A stretch of DNA of 64,000 nt from a virus: IMG/VR virus record IMGVR_UViG_3300004369_000002, positions 1 through 64,000 of that record; one strand, given 5' to 3'. Shown piece by piece: positions 32,077 through 40,700 of the stretch (its first letter is position 1; every line of letters starts with the position of its first letter). A program made the position numbers and the translations under genes. Below the pieces are notes generated by a model. The model saw only the letters and a list, made by a program, of their open reading frames with translations. It was not told the origin of the DNA and did not search any database.

Positions 32077-32109
32077 CGGCGCTGGTAATAGTTCTGGCGT
32101 CGGAGATCA

Positions 32110-33183
32110 ATGCGTAATATCAAGATTGGCTATGCGTCGACCGACTGGTCGCGAACCATGATGACTCAAGATGGGCCGGTCCCTGGGGGTTCAAACTGGG
32201 TCCGCTTACAGCAGAGTCGTCCACATATCGGCTACGACAGTGTCACTGGGTTATTGGTTTTCCACAAAGATCGTGGATTTGGGATTTTGGATTGGCAGGA
32301 AAGGCCCCACTACAACTGCAATGTGATAGTTGTACAGCGCCTCATGTTCAAAGATCTCGCTGAAAAAATCGACGTCAGAAAAAAGTTCAACCAGATAATC
32401 ATCAACGACATAGATGACTGGTATTGGGGCTTACACGAAGATAACCACGCCTACAAGTTAACGCACCCCGATTTCAATAAAGACGAAAACATTGATCACT
32501 ATAAGCACATTATTCAAAACAGTGATGGGGTGACATCCTCAACCCCATTCCTTTTCGACAAGATGAAGAACGAATTTGGATGCACCAATGTGCATCTCAT
32601 TGAGAACCACGTCGAAGTAGACCGATTTAGAACTCGTCCAATCAATCTAAAGAAACCAGTAGTCGGATGGGTTGGATCAACCTCACATCGATCCGGCGAC
32701 CTGGAAACAATCGCCCCCGTTCTTCAAAACAAGAAATTTCGTCTACACCACTCAGGGCACGTAAATGGGGCGGCCTGGTTCGCCGACAAAATAGGTGTAT
32801 CGCGAGACAAAGTGACCAAATCTCCGATGTATGACCCGAGAGACTACGCTCGCCTTTCGTTTTGTTTTGATATCGGCATCGCCCCACTGAACGACATTCC
32901 CTTCAACCACGCCAAATCGTGGATCAAAGCCATTGAATACGCCTCAGCAGGGGTTCCTTTCGTTGCGACCAATATTGGAGAGTACCGTCGACTGTATGAG
33001 CAGTACGGGATTGGACGAGTGGCGTCAACACAGGAGGAATGGACCACCCACCTGGAAGAGTTGTGCGACATTCCCCTTCGGGGCAAAGAGGCCAGAGAGC
33101 AGCGGGAACGTGTCAAGGAAGTCCTTGACGTTCGCCTGATGGGCCAAAAATGGCGGTCCATCTTCGACGAGTACCTGCGATAG
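32110..33183 (+). CDS. Glycosyltransferase, GT-B fold (GT4-like)
   Basis: A 357-residue protein. The N-terminal half opens with IKIGYASTDWSRTMMTQDG and continues with VIVVQRLMF and IIINDIDDWYWG. The C-terminal half is the nucleotide-sugar domain: PVVGWVGSTSHRSGDLETIAPVL, YDPRDYARLSFCFDIGIAPLNDIPFNHAKSWIKAIEYASAGVPFVAT, matching the GT4 donor-binding region with its K..EYxAxGxPvvA pattern. It may glycosylate virion proteins, modified DNA or a host polymer; the sequence does not say which. It has its own promoter and precedes the neck genes. Confidence 0.85.
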   Translation: MRNIKIGYASTDWSRTMMTQDGPVPGGSNWVRLQQSRPHIGYDSVTGLLVFHKDRGFGILDWQERPHYNCNVIVVQRLMFKDLAEKIDVRKKFNQIIINDIDDWYWGLHEDNHAYKLTHPDFNKDENIDHYKHIIQNSDGVTSSTPFLFDKMKNEFGCTNVHLIENHVEVDRFRTRPINLKKPVVGWVGSTSHRSGDLETIAPVLQNKKFRLHHSGHVNGAAWFADKIGVSRDKVTKSPMYDPRDYARLSFCFDIGIAPLNDIPFNHAKSWIKAIEYASAGVPFVATNIGEYRRLYEQYGIGRVASTQEEWTTHLEELCDIPLRGKEAREQRERVKEVLDVRLMGQKWRSIFDEYLR

Positions 33184-33250
33184 GTGGCCAAGGTAAATAA
33201 ACCTGTCCTGTAACATATTGGTTAAGCCGATTTCGTGATAGGACGGAAAG

Positions 33251-33880
33251 ATGCTGGTTACAGAAAAAGAACTTGAACGGTATATGGACATCAAGTTCAG
33301 CAACCGCCAGTTGTATGCGGCGGAGTACGTTTTGACCGGTCTGCAAAGTGAAATGGAATCGTACCTACGTCGTCCTGTAGAAGTGCAGTCTTTCACCGAA
33401 GAATACACAGTCGAAATAAATCACCCTGGTGTGCCGTCGCACTCATACCTAAATAACTATTCGCTGGATACGACACAGCAGATTATTGAGTGGATTCAAC
33501 CCCCGTACACCCTTTATCTGAAAAATTCTCCAGTAGCCAGCGTAGCCAGCATCACGATAACCCGCCCCTTTGTCGGCGCAACCCCAGAAACCATGGTGGA
33601 GGGGACCGACTTCATCGTCAGAAAATTTGGCGTCGACATTTTCCGGGCATTTGCAAACGACACCATCAACATCACTTACACCGCTGGTCTTGATGGAGCC
33701 GAGGTCAAAATGTTCCGACTGATGATCCTTCGTGCCGCTTCACGTGAAATGCAAAATATGCACGATGACGTGGTTGGAATCAAGGATCTAGAGACGCGAA
33801 ACGTTGGCCCGCTTACGACCGGGTTCAGTCCAGAGGAACTGGCTTCCATGAAACGGTGGCGTAGGGTCCGGGTCGCCTGA
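33251..33880 (+). CDS. Head-tail connector (adaptor) protein
   Basis: A 209-residue protein. The all-helical start (LVTEKELERYMDIKFSN.QLYAAEYVLTGLQSEMESYL) followed by a strand-rich middle and a long C-terminal helix fits the gp6/gp15-type connector that binds under the portal. It is first in the neck block, followed by a TGATG overlap with the morphogenesis gene. GGACGG is the ribosome site. The assignment relies on gene order and fold pattern more than on a signature. Confidence 0.7.
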   Translation: MLVTEKELERYMDIKFSNRQLYAAEYVLTGLQSEMESYLRRPVEVQSFTEEYTVEINHPGVPSHSYLNNYSLDTTQQIIEWIQPPYTLYLKNSPVASVASITITRPFVGATPETMVEGTDFIVRKFGVDIFRAFANDTINITYTAGLDGAEVKMFRLMILRAASREMQNMHDDVVGIKDLETRNVGPLTTGFSPEELASMKRWRRVRVA

Positions 33881-34320
33881 TGGCCAGAGTTGTCAGAGTT
33901 CGGGTTAGTTGCGACGCGTCTCGGGCTATTGCCCGCCTAGAGGCAATGCAACAGCGGGCCAGAGACTTCACTCCTCTCTTTGTGTACGCCAAGGAGCAGT
34001 TGAGGCTGGCGAACGCTGAAAACTTTTCTACAGGAGGATTGCCAGTTGGCGGCTGGAGACCGCGAGATTCGGAAGAAGATTATCGATGGCCAATCCTGGA
34101 TAAGGGCGGAAAACTCAAGAGGAGCCTCATCGGCTTGTCGGGTGCTCCCAATGTGATTACTCCCAAATACGCAGAATTTGGAACTGACGTTGAGTATGCG
34201 GTGTATCACCAGTACGGAACCCGATATATGCCAGCAAGAAAGATCGTCTACGATCCGCGAGGTTTTTCGGAGGATTTGGCAAACAAGGCTGCGTCATGGG
34301 TAGCCCGAGGAGTGATCTGA
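33880..34320 (+). CDS. Virion morphogenesis / neck protein, Mu gpG-like
   Basis: A 146-residue protein. WRPRDSEEDYRWPILDKGGKLKRSLIG followed by YAVYHQYGTRYMPARKIVYD is the core of the phage virion morphogenesis family (Mu gpG, HK97 gp10-like), which joins head completion and tail attachment. It overlaps the connector gene and sits one base before the next neck gene. Confidence 0.82.
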   Translation: MARVVRVRVSCDASRAIARLEAMQQRARDFTPLFVYAKEQLRLANAENFSTGGLPVGGWRPRDSEEDYRWPILDKGGKLKRSLIGLSGAPNVITPKYAEFGTDVEYAVYHQYGTRYMPARKIVYDPRGFSEDLANKAASWVARGVI

Positions 34321-34321
34321 C

Positions 34322-34918
34322 ATGACAATGCAGGGAGCCTGGAAAGCCAAAAACTTCGTCAATGACTATTTGATGGCTGACATCCCCAAGCGGCTGTTGA
34401 CATATCGAAATGAGTGGAATCTGGATGACGAGAACATGCCAGAACCTCTCAAGTATTTGATGCACGAGCCGATTGCCTTGGATCATTGGCCCACGATTAT
34501 TACTGTTGTCATTTCCATGACGGGCCTGGAAAGGGACGATTACACAGGGCTTATGGACCCCATGTACTTCGTGAACTATTCGATGAGAACTTACGTGTGG
34601 GTCAAAGACGACAGTTCCGAGGAGTGCACCGCCAAGCGGGATCGGTTAACCACTGTTTTACGTTCGTCGATACTTGATTCTCCCTGTTTGAAGATCTTTG
34701 GTCAGCAGGACAATCTGGAAGTCCTCATCGACGAGTCAACACTCCGAGAAGAATACTCGGACCTGACATTGATCAAGGGTGAACGAGTCATGGCTGGCGC
34801 GTACCTCTCCTACAACCTCCGAATCAACGAGGTAGTACGAACCACCCCAATTGGAACAGCCACCAGTTACAACACAGAAGTCAACCCACTGGAACCACTA
34901 TTAAGAGATTTACCCTAG
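34322..34918 (+). CDS. Tail terminator / completion protein
   Basis: A 198-residue alpha/beta protein placed between the gpG-like gene and the sheath, where the tail terminator normally sits. Features are a YLMADIPKRLLTYRNEW start, central strands (IITVVISMTGL, NYSMRTYVWVKD) and an AKRDRLTTVLRSSIL helix. This pattern is typical of terminators that cap sheath and tube. Assignment is from position and topology. Confidence 0.65.
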   Translation: MTMQGAWKAKNFVNDYLMADIPKRLLTYRNEWNLDDENMPEPLKYLMHEPIALDHWPTIITVVISMTGLERDDYTGLMDPMYFVNYSMRTYVWVKDDSSEECTAKRDRLTTVLRSSILDSPCLKIFGQQDNLEVLIDESTLREEYSDLTLIKGERVMAGAYLSYNLRINEVVRTTPIGTATSYNTEVNPLEPLLRDLP

Positions 34919-34970
34919 TAAGTTCCACTACAGCGACGTCAAATGAGACAAAATAACAAAGGTGAGTACG

Positions 34971-34990
34971 TGTTCCGAATCAGCGGAACA
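34971..34990. promoter_or_regulatory. Palindrome upstream of the tail promoter
   Basis: TGTTCCG and CGGAACA are perfect seven-base inverted arms around a six-base centre. The element ends eight bases before the TATAAT box of the tail promoter and covers its -35 region, a typical operator position. It could also form a small RNA hairpin at the end of the neck transcript. Confidence 0.5.
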
Positions 34991-34998
34991 ACATTCGG

Positions 34999-35004
34999 TA
35001 TAAT
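34999..35004 (+). promoter_or_regulatory. Consensus -10 box of the tail sheath promoter
   Basis: TATAAT is a perfect -10 box, 47 bp before the sheath ATG. The -35 position is poor and lies within the palindrome, so the promoter may need an activator or be repressed. The 132-bp gap is the main non-coding space in this part of the genome. Confidence 0.6.
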
Positions 35005-35050
35005 TCGATAGTCCCCAGAAACAGAACATCTTGGGAGCGGAGGAACTTAA

Positions 35051-36499
35051 ATGCCTGGCATTGTAGTAAATACCTCGGTCCGCACAGGGCCGTCAACCAC
35101 GAACCAGTCTCCCACAGCAACATTCTTTGTTGTCGGACAGACACAGCGCGGACCGGCAGGCTCGCCCAAGTTGGTGACAAGCATCGCAGACTACGAAAGC
35201 GTCTTCGGTGACTACGTCTCCTACGGAGCCGTACACCAGCAGGTCCAGACCTTCTTCGAAGAAGGCGGTGCCCAGGTTTATGTTTCCCGAGTGATTGGCG
35301 CAAGCGCTACCGCTGGAACCATTGAACTGGTCGACACGAACGGTGACCCCTCCATCACCCTCACCGCTGTCGGCGCAGGCGACTGGTCAGGAAACCTGAA
35401 GGCATCTGTCGAAACCTCGGGAACCGGCTTTGCCATCAAGTACTTCCTGTCAGATGAACTCGTGTACAGCACGGGCGAAGTCGCTTCGGCTGCTGCGGCA
35501 GTCACTCGCATCAACTCCTCCTCCATCGCAACAAAGTACGCGACGGCAGTTGATGAAGAGAACCTCGCTCCCGTGTTGCTTGCCGCCACCGCATTTTCCG
35601 CTGGCGACGACAACCGAGGAACGATCGGATCTTCCACTTACACCGACGCCCTGTCGTCCTTCGGAACGGACTTGGGCCCAGGTGCTGTCGCCATTCCAGG
35701 ACAGAACGGTTCAACCGTCTGGAATGCGATGCTCTCGCACTGTGCCGGAACAAATCGTGTGGCACTCATGGCCTTCCCGCAGGTTTACTCTGCCGCAGAG
35801 GCCGCCGCAGACGCAGCAGGAATGAGTGCAGAGGCGAACGCCGAGTACGGCTCAATGCTCTTCCCCTGGGTGACAATGGTGAACGATGCGGGAGCAACGC
35901 TCACGATTTCGCCCGAGGGTTTCGCTGCAGCCAAGCGGTCAATCGCTCACAACACGATCGGACCCTGGCAGCCTTACGCTGGCAAGATCTCGGAGTCGGC
36001 CTTCATCACCGGAACCAGCGTTGCGGTTGACAAGGTTGCAGGTGATTACCTGGATGAGAACCGAGTCAACGCTATCCGCATCATTTCGGGCAAGGTTCGA
36101 ATCTACGGTGCACGTTCCGTGTCGAATGACGAGGACAACTACCGATTCAACATTGCTCGCGAGATGCTCAACTATGTCGTGTCTCGTTCGCAGACAGCGT
36201 TGGAGGATCTTGTGTTCTCGCCGATCGATGGCCGAGCCTCACTGTTCTCCAAGGTGGAGGCCCGTCTCGTGGCGATGCTGGAGCCGATCCGTATCGCTGG
36301 CGGCCTGTACGAGGCCTTCGATTCGACGGGCAAGCGAATTGACAATGGGTATTCAGTGCAGGTGACCGACGCAATCAACCCGCTCAGCCAGTTGGCTGGA
36401 GGTTTGGTTCGTGCGAAGGTCGGCATCCGAGTTTCCAGCGTCGGTGATCAGATCCAGGTCGATGTGACCAAGTCCAACCTCACGGCGTCAGTCGTCTGA
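35051..36499 (+). CDS. Contractile tail sheath protein
   Basis: A 482-residue sheath subunit. The N-terminus (PGIVVNTSVRTGPSTTNQSPTATFFVVG) and the SIADYESVFGDYVSYGAVHQQV segment are typical of the family. The C-terminus has the conserved order VNAIRIISGKVRIYGARSVS, NIAREMLNYVVSRSQTALEDLVF and VTDAINPLSQLAGGLVRAKVGI. It polymerises around the tube and contracts on host contact. GGAGG lies before the ATG, and a consensus promoter stands upstream, matching high late expression. This gene fixes the virion as a myovirus. Confidence 0.95.
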   Translation: MPGIVVNTSVRTGPSTTNQSPTATFFVVGQTQRGPAGSPKLVTSIADYESVFGDYVSYGAVHQQVQTFFEEGGAQVYVSRVIGASATAGTIELVDTNGDPSITLTAVGAGDWSGNLKASVETSGTGFAIKYFLSDELVYSTGEVASAAAAVTRINSSSIATKYATAVDEENLAPVLLAATAFSAGDDNRGTIGSSTYTDALSSFGTDLGPGAVAIPGQNGSTVWNAMLSHCAGTNRVALMAFPQVYSAAEAAADAAGMSAEANAEYGSMLFPWVTMVNDAGATLTISPEGFAAAKRSIAHNTIGPWQPYAGKISESAFITGTSVAVDKVAGDYLDENRVNAIRIISGKVRIYGARSVSNDEDNYRFNIAREMLNYVVSRSQTALEDLVFSPIDGRASLFSKVEARLVAMLEPIRIAGGLYEAFDSTGKRIDNGYSVQVTDAINPLSQLAGGLVRAKVGIRVSSVGDQIQVDVTKSNLTASVV

Positions 36500-36512
36500 T
36501 TAGGAGCCAGAT

Positions 36513-36965
36513 ATGAAACTAGCACAGCGCCAAATTGTCGCTTCGATCAACCCGTCGCAGGACGGCAACACTGAGGTTCCGCCTCCGGTGGGGTCTGATG
36601 GCGGTCTGGTTTACTTTGCTCAGGTGAGTGGTGGTGAAATCACTGCTTCGGTTGAGAAGATTTACATCGGCGGCAAGTTGTTCCCCGAGGTTCTTTGCGC
36701 TCCTTCGGAGATTGGTGACATCACTTTGACTCGTCACTATTCTCGTGATGTTGATGGGACGTTCTTGTCGTCTATTCGCAAGATGGTTGGTCGTGCCTAT
36801 TACGACATTCTGATTGAAGAATTGAACTGCGAGGTCAAGAACCCCCAGGGCAGCCGCAACTACCCGATGTGTTTGCTCGTTGGGTTGACGGAGCCTGAGG
36901 GTGACGCAGCGTCAGGTGCACCTGCCACCTACTCGCTGACCTTCAGCGTTTCCTCCATCGCCTGA
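36513..36965 (+). CDS. Tail tube protein
   Basis: A 150-residue protein directly after the sheath, beginning MKLAQRQIVASINPSQDGN and containing EIGDITLTRHYSRDVDG and an ending strand YSLTFSVSSIA. It matches the gp19-like tube family, whose hexameric rings form the inner tail. AGGAG precedes the ATG. A strong hairpin follows the stop. Confidence 0.88.
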   Translation: MKLAQRQIVASINPSQDGNTEVPPPVGSDGGLVYFAQVSGGEITASVEKIYIGGKLFPEVLCAPSEIGDITLTRHYSRDVDGTFLSSIRKMVGRAYYDILIEELNCEVKNPQGSRNYPMCLLVGLTEPEGDAASGAPATYSLTFSVSSIA

Positions 36966-36987
36966 ACCATCAAAATCTAAGAACTTT

Positions 36988-37022
36988 CGACAAAGGGAGT
37001 GCCACTGGCGCTCCCTTTGTCG
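36988..37022 (+). terminator. Strong hairpin after the tail tube gene
   Basis: CGACAAAGGGAG pairs perfectly with CTCCCTTTGTCG, twelve base pairs, and the 11-base loop can itself pair (GCC/GGC). There is no T-tract, so it is more likely an attenuator, processing site or 3-prime stabiliser that keeps sheath and tube mRNA above that of downstream genes. Confidence 0.6.
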
Positions 37023-37031
37023 TGCTATGGT
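37023..37031 (+). promoter_or_regulatory. Possible extended -10 before the tail chaperone
   Basis: TGC-TATGGT lies just past the hairpin. The ATG at 37039 is eight bases after the box and has no ribosome site, so a leaderless start is possible. No -35 is visible. Confidence 0.35.
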
Positions 37032-37038
37032 TCCCAGC

Positions 37039-37560
37039 ATGGCAGAAGAACTGTACGAAATTGTCGGTGACGAACCCACGAAGAAGGCGTCACCGAAAAA
37101 CCTTGTATCGTCCACACCTACAGTGTTGGAGCAACTGAAGGAAGCACTCAGCAAGAAAGTGGAACGCCCCAGCGTTTATCTGGAAGTCCCAGAACGCCCG
37201 GGAATAACACTTGAAGTGTCTCCCAACATCACACAGAACCAAATCCGCGCATGGCGTAAAAATGCTGGTGAAGACACCAAAAATGGTATGGACGCAACAA
37301 AGTTCGCTTGCGCCGTTATCGGACACACCACAATCGGCATTTTCCTCAATAGTGAACAGGCTGTTGACGACGACGGCATTCCGTTGACATTTGGTTCGGA
37401 TCTGATCCTTCAGATGACCAGCACCACTCGCCCCATCCCCGATTGCGTGCGAGCATTTTTCGGTATCGACCCCCACGTAGAGGCTGCCGCGCTGGCAATC
37501 CTGGAGGCGGCAGGGTATTCAGACTCTGTTGATACCGTGGACCCTACCAAGACGTCCTAG
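37039..37560 (+). CDS. Tail assembly chaperone, short form
   Basis: A 173-residue protein between tube and tape measure, the usual place for the gpG-type tail chaperone. It starts MAEELYEIVGDEPTKKA and has a central FxxxLxxP-like region. An in-frame ATG 12 bases earlier is an alternative; neither has a ribosome site. The gene ends at a TAG. A start-less reading frame continues in the -1 phase, indicating programmed frameshifting to a longer form. Confidence 0.75.
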   Translation: MAEELYEIVGDEPTKKASPKNLVSSTPTVLEQLKEALSKKVERPSVYLEVPERPGITLEVSPNITQNQIRAWRKNAGEDTKNGMDATKFACAVIGHTTIGIFLNSEQAVDDDGIPLTFGSDLILQMTSTTRPIPDCVRAFFGIDPHVEAAALAILEAAGYSDSVDTVDPTKTS

Positions 37561-37739
37561 ACGTTCTCGTCCAGGACCCGCGGGTACAGTCCGCAGCACG
37601 ACTAGGTGAACTATGGGGCACAGACCCCATTAGGCTTCTTGACTGTAGCGATGAAGAATGGCTGATCAGGTATGCCTGTGCTAAAGTTATTGAAGCAGAT
37701 CGTGCAGAGCAGGAGCGTAAATCGGCCCAAAATCGTTAG
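37539..37739 (+). CDS. Tail chaperone frameshift extension (-1)
   Basis: The -1 frame is open from 37533 to TAG 37737-37739 and has no ATG, GTG or TTG anywhere, so it can only be read by frameshifting from the short chaperone. The slip must occur between 37533 and 37560. The best candidate is G GAC CCT at 37539-37545, re-paired as GGA CCC, which is not the classic heptamer. The extension reads LLDCSDEEWLIRYACAKVIEADRAEQER, a charged helix typical of gpGT-type extensions that load the tape measure. Length relative to the short form and gene order both fit. Confidence 0.8.
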   Translation, partial: GPYQDVLDVLVQDPRVQSAARLGELWGTDPIRLLDCSDEEWLIRYACAKVIEADRAEQERKSAQNR

Positions 37740-37772
37740 CGGGCTATTTATTTGTTTCCGTGGAGTCCGTAG

Positions 37773-40700
37773 ATGGCAGAACGAGAAAAAGTCACAATAC
37801 GGATCGACGTCGACGCCGATACGGCGGCAATTGACAGGCTTCAAAAGCGCCTGAAAGAACTTTGCCGTCAGGCTGATCGTTGCAACGAAACGTTCAGCAA
37901 ACTGGGCAGAACGTTCGAAGACAATGAAAAAGAAGTCAACAAAAGCACCAAGTCCAACGATAAAAATCGAAAATCTCTTAGCGCATTAGCCAGGGCTGGC
38001 GACAAGGTTTCCGACGTCTTTGGGAAAACATTCAAGTTGGCTCTCAAAGGCACGGCAATCGCAACAGCCGCGCTAGCAGCAGCACTATCGTCAGTAAACC
38101 TACTGTTGAAAACAGGTCAGGTTTTGACGCGTGCCTGGAATGCATCGGTGCGTGGATTAGGAGTCGCAGCAGCCAACGCTGCGGCAGGTGTCGCCGCCCT
38201 TGCTGCGGTATTTACCCAGGCTATGCGCCAGTTTGCGGCGGCACAAAGCAGCGCAAACTATAAGGGCAGTTTTGCTGGGGCATCACAGGGTCTCCGGACA
38301 ATGCAAACCGATGTCGAATTGGCCGTATTCGGAGTTCAAAGCCTGACCTCAGCATTTGCCGCTGCATCTAGAAACTCGCCAGTTACATCCGGAACAGTCA
38401 AAAGTCTTCGGGGTTTGGCTGACTTCGCTATCGCTTCTGGCGACATGGAAAAGGGTCTGACGGCTGCAGCGAATTTGGTGTCGTTGCTTCAAAGTGGGAA
38501 GGCAGCCGGTGGTCAAGATGTGTTGGCCGCAGCCGCTGAACTTGGGCCACAGTTCGAAAAAGCCTATAAAACTGCGCTCAAGGGTGGCAAGGCAACTAAC
38601 GCTGAACTTTTAAAAATGTTTTCTTCTGGTGCGTTGGCTCAGCAGGCTGGTGTTGCTGGCACGGCAGGAAATGTTCGTGGGACTTTGCTGGGCCAGTTGA
38701 AGATGTTTGCCACCGAATTTCAAACAATCTTCGCTGACATTGGACAAAACTTTATTGAGCCTGTTCAGAGGGCGTTCAACGAAATTCGTCGTATTTTTCT
38801 TCGTACTGTTGTAGCGATTTCCGGGAATCTCGGCCAGTTCGCTCGTGGCCCATTCGTTGATACGCTCGTCAAAGTTGTAGACAAACTTGGCACGTTGACA
38901 GCGACACTATTCAACGTTTACCTTCCAAAGACAGGGGAGGTCGTCAACAATTTCGTCAACAAGTGGAATAGTTTTACCGGAGCAATAGATAAGGCGTTCA
39001 CAAAATTTGGTCGCTTCCTCAACCGGTTCTCGGACGCATCAAAGGTTCTCAACACATTTTTCGGTTCCATCCTACGAGCAATCGGTGGGGAAATTGGAAC
39101 AGGGTTCGAAAACTTCGCTGATCTCATCGTCAAAAACCAAGACGATTTCCTCAAATTCGGTGACTCACTCGGGAAATTAATCAAACAGATTGGTCGCCTT
39201 TTTTCCGAAATTCGCGACGCGTTCTTTCAGGCTCTCCCGGCAATCACCAACATTGTTAACGCGATCACACAGTTGGTTGGCGCGTTAGCAAGCCTCGTTA
39301 ATATTCTCGGTCCGCTTGGAGTTATCGCATTGCCACTGCTCGCAATGGGAATGAGCAGCAAAGGTCGTGGCCGCCTAGGAGCGGCAGGCCGATTTGTGGG
39401 AACACCTGGTGGAGGTGCTGTTACTGCAGCGATGGCCGCCCAATTGATTCCTGGTCTTGGTGGCGATCTCTTGACGGCAGGGATTCTGGGTGGCTTTGGA
39501 GGCGCAAAAATAGCGGGCAAAATGGGAGGCGCCTACGCAGGACTTCTGGGAGCGGGAGCAGGAGTTGTGGGGGGAGCAGGCGTTGTCGCATCTAACTACA
39601 CATCCCAATGGGCAGAAAACGCTTTCGGGAACACCGCTGCAACAACAGGCGTTGGTGCAGGAACCGGAGCCGCATTTGGCGCAGCCGCTGGAACAATGAT
39701 CCTTCCTGGAGTTGGCACGGCAATCGGAGCCGTTTTGGGAACAATTATCGGAGGAGTTATCGGCTGGATGAATTCTGGCAAAGCCAAAAAAGCGGCACGG
39801 CAGGGAGGCGAACGATTCGCAGAAGGCTACGCCGACAACATCACACTTGCACTACAACACGGCGCTATTCGTGAAGCCGAAACTATGAGCATGCGCTTTG
39901 ATACAAACCTGCAAAAAGCAACAGACGGCATGAACCGTGCAGGAGAAGCACGCAAAAAAGCCGACGAAGTATTCGGCAAACGAATGGAAGACATTCAACC
40001 AGTAATCGATCAATTCAACCGCAACCTTGATGACCTAACCAGAATCACCGGCAGAACCGAAGAGGAAATCATTGCTCTCGCACAATCAGCAGAAGTAGAT
40101 CTTGGATCAAACCTACTTGACTTGCAAGAGATCATGCAGAAAACCGGCCTAGCAGTCGGAAAGTTCGGTGAAGATTTCAACGCAGCAATCAACAATGTGA
40201 TCGGTGAAGCCGCATCATCTATTTACCGAACATTCGAAATTCTGGACGCTCCACGCGTCATGGATCAAGCAGCGATCGCACTTCAAGAGGCAATAGCAAG
40301 TGGCGCCGGACTAACAGATCAAGACAGAAGCCAATTCCTACAAACGCTTTTCACCCAAGCCCAACTTGTAACAGGCGGCGACCCTCTAGAAACAATCCGG
40401 TACCTACGCGAAAATATCGGAACACTAGACGCACCTGGCATTCAGTTCACCACTCCAGGTTCTCGTCTCTACGGGCTACAAGGCGACTTGCTCGGTGGTG
40501 GAGGCGCCCAAATGATGGGTGCCGCCTATGGCACTATCGGAACCGGATTGCGTGACGTTATCCGAGGAAACATCATCAGTGAAGTTGGGCGTGCTGGCGC
40601 GACAATCGATGTTGCGCAACTAGATGCGGCGTTGGCTGGAATCACAGATCTTGCTGAATTGGAACGGATCGGTGAAGCAGTTCGGCAGTCAGGTTTCATC

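Noticed and set aside
34943-35011. A 22-codon ORF starting at ATG 34943 before the sheath gene
   Set aside because: It has no ribosome site, spans the palindrome and -10 box and is more easily explained as regulatory DNA.
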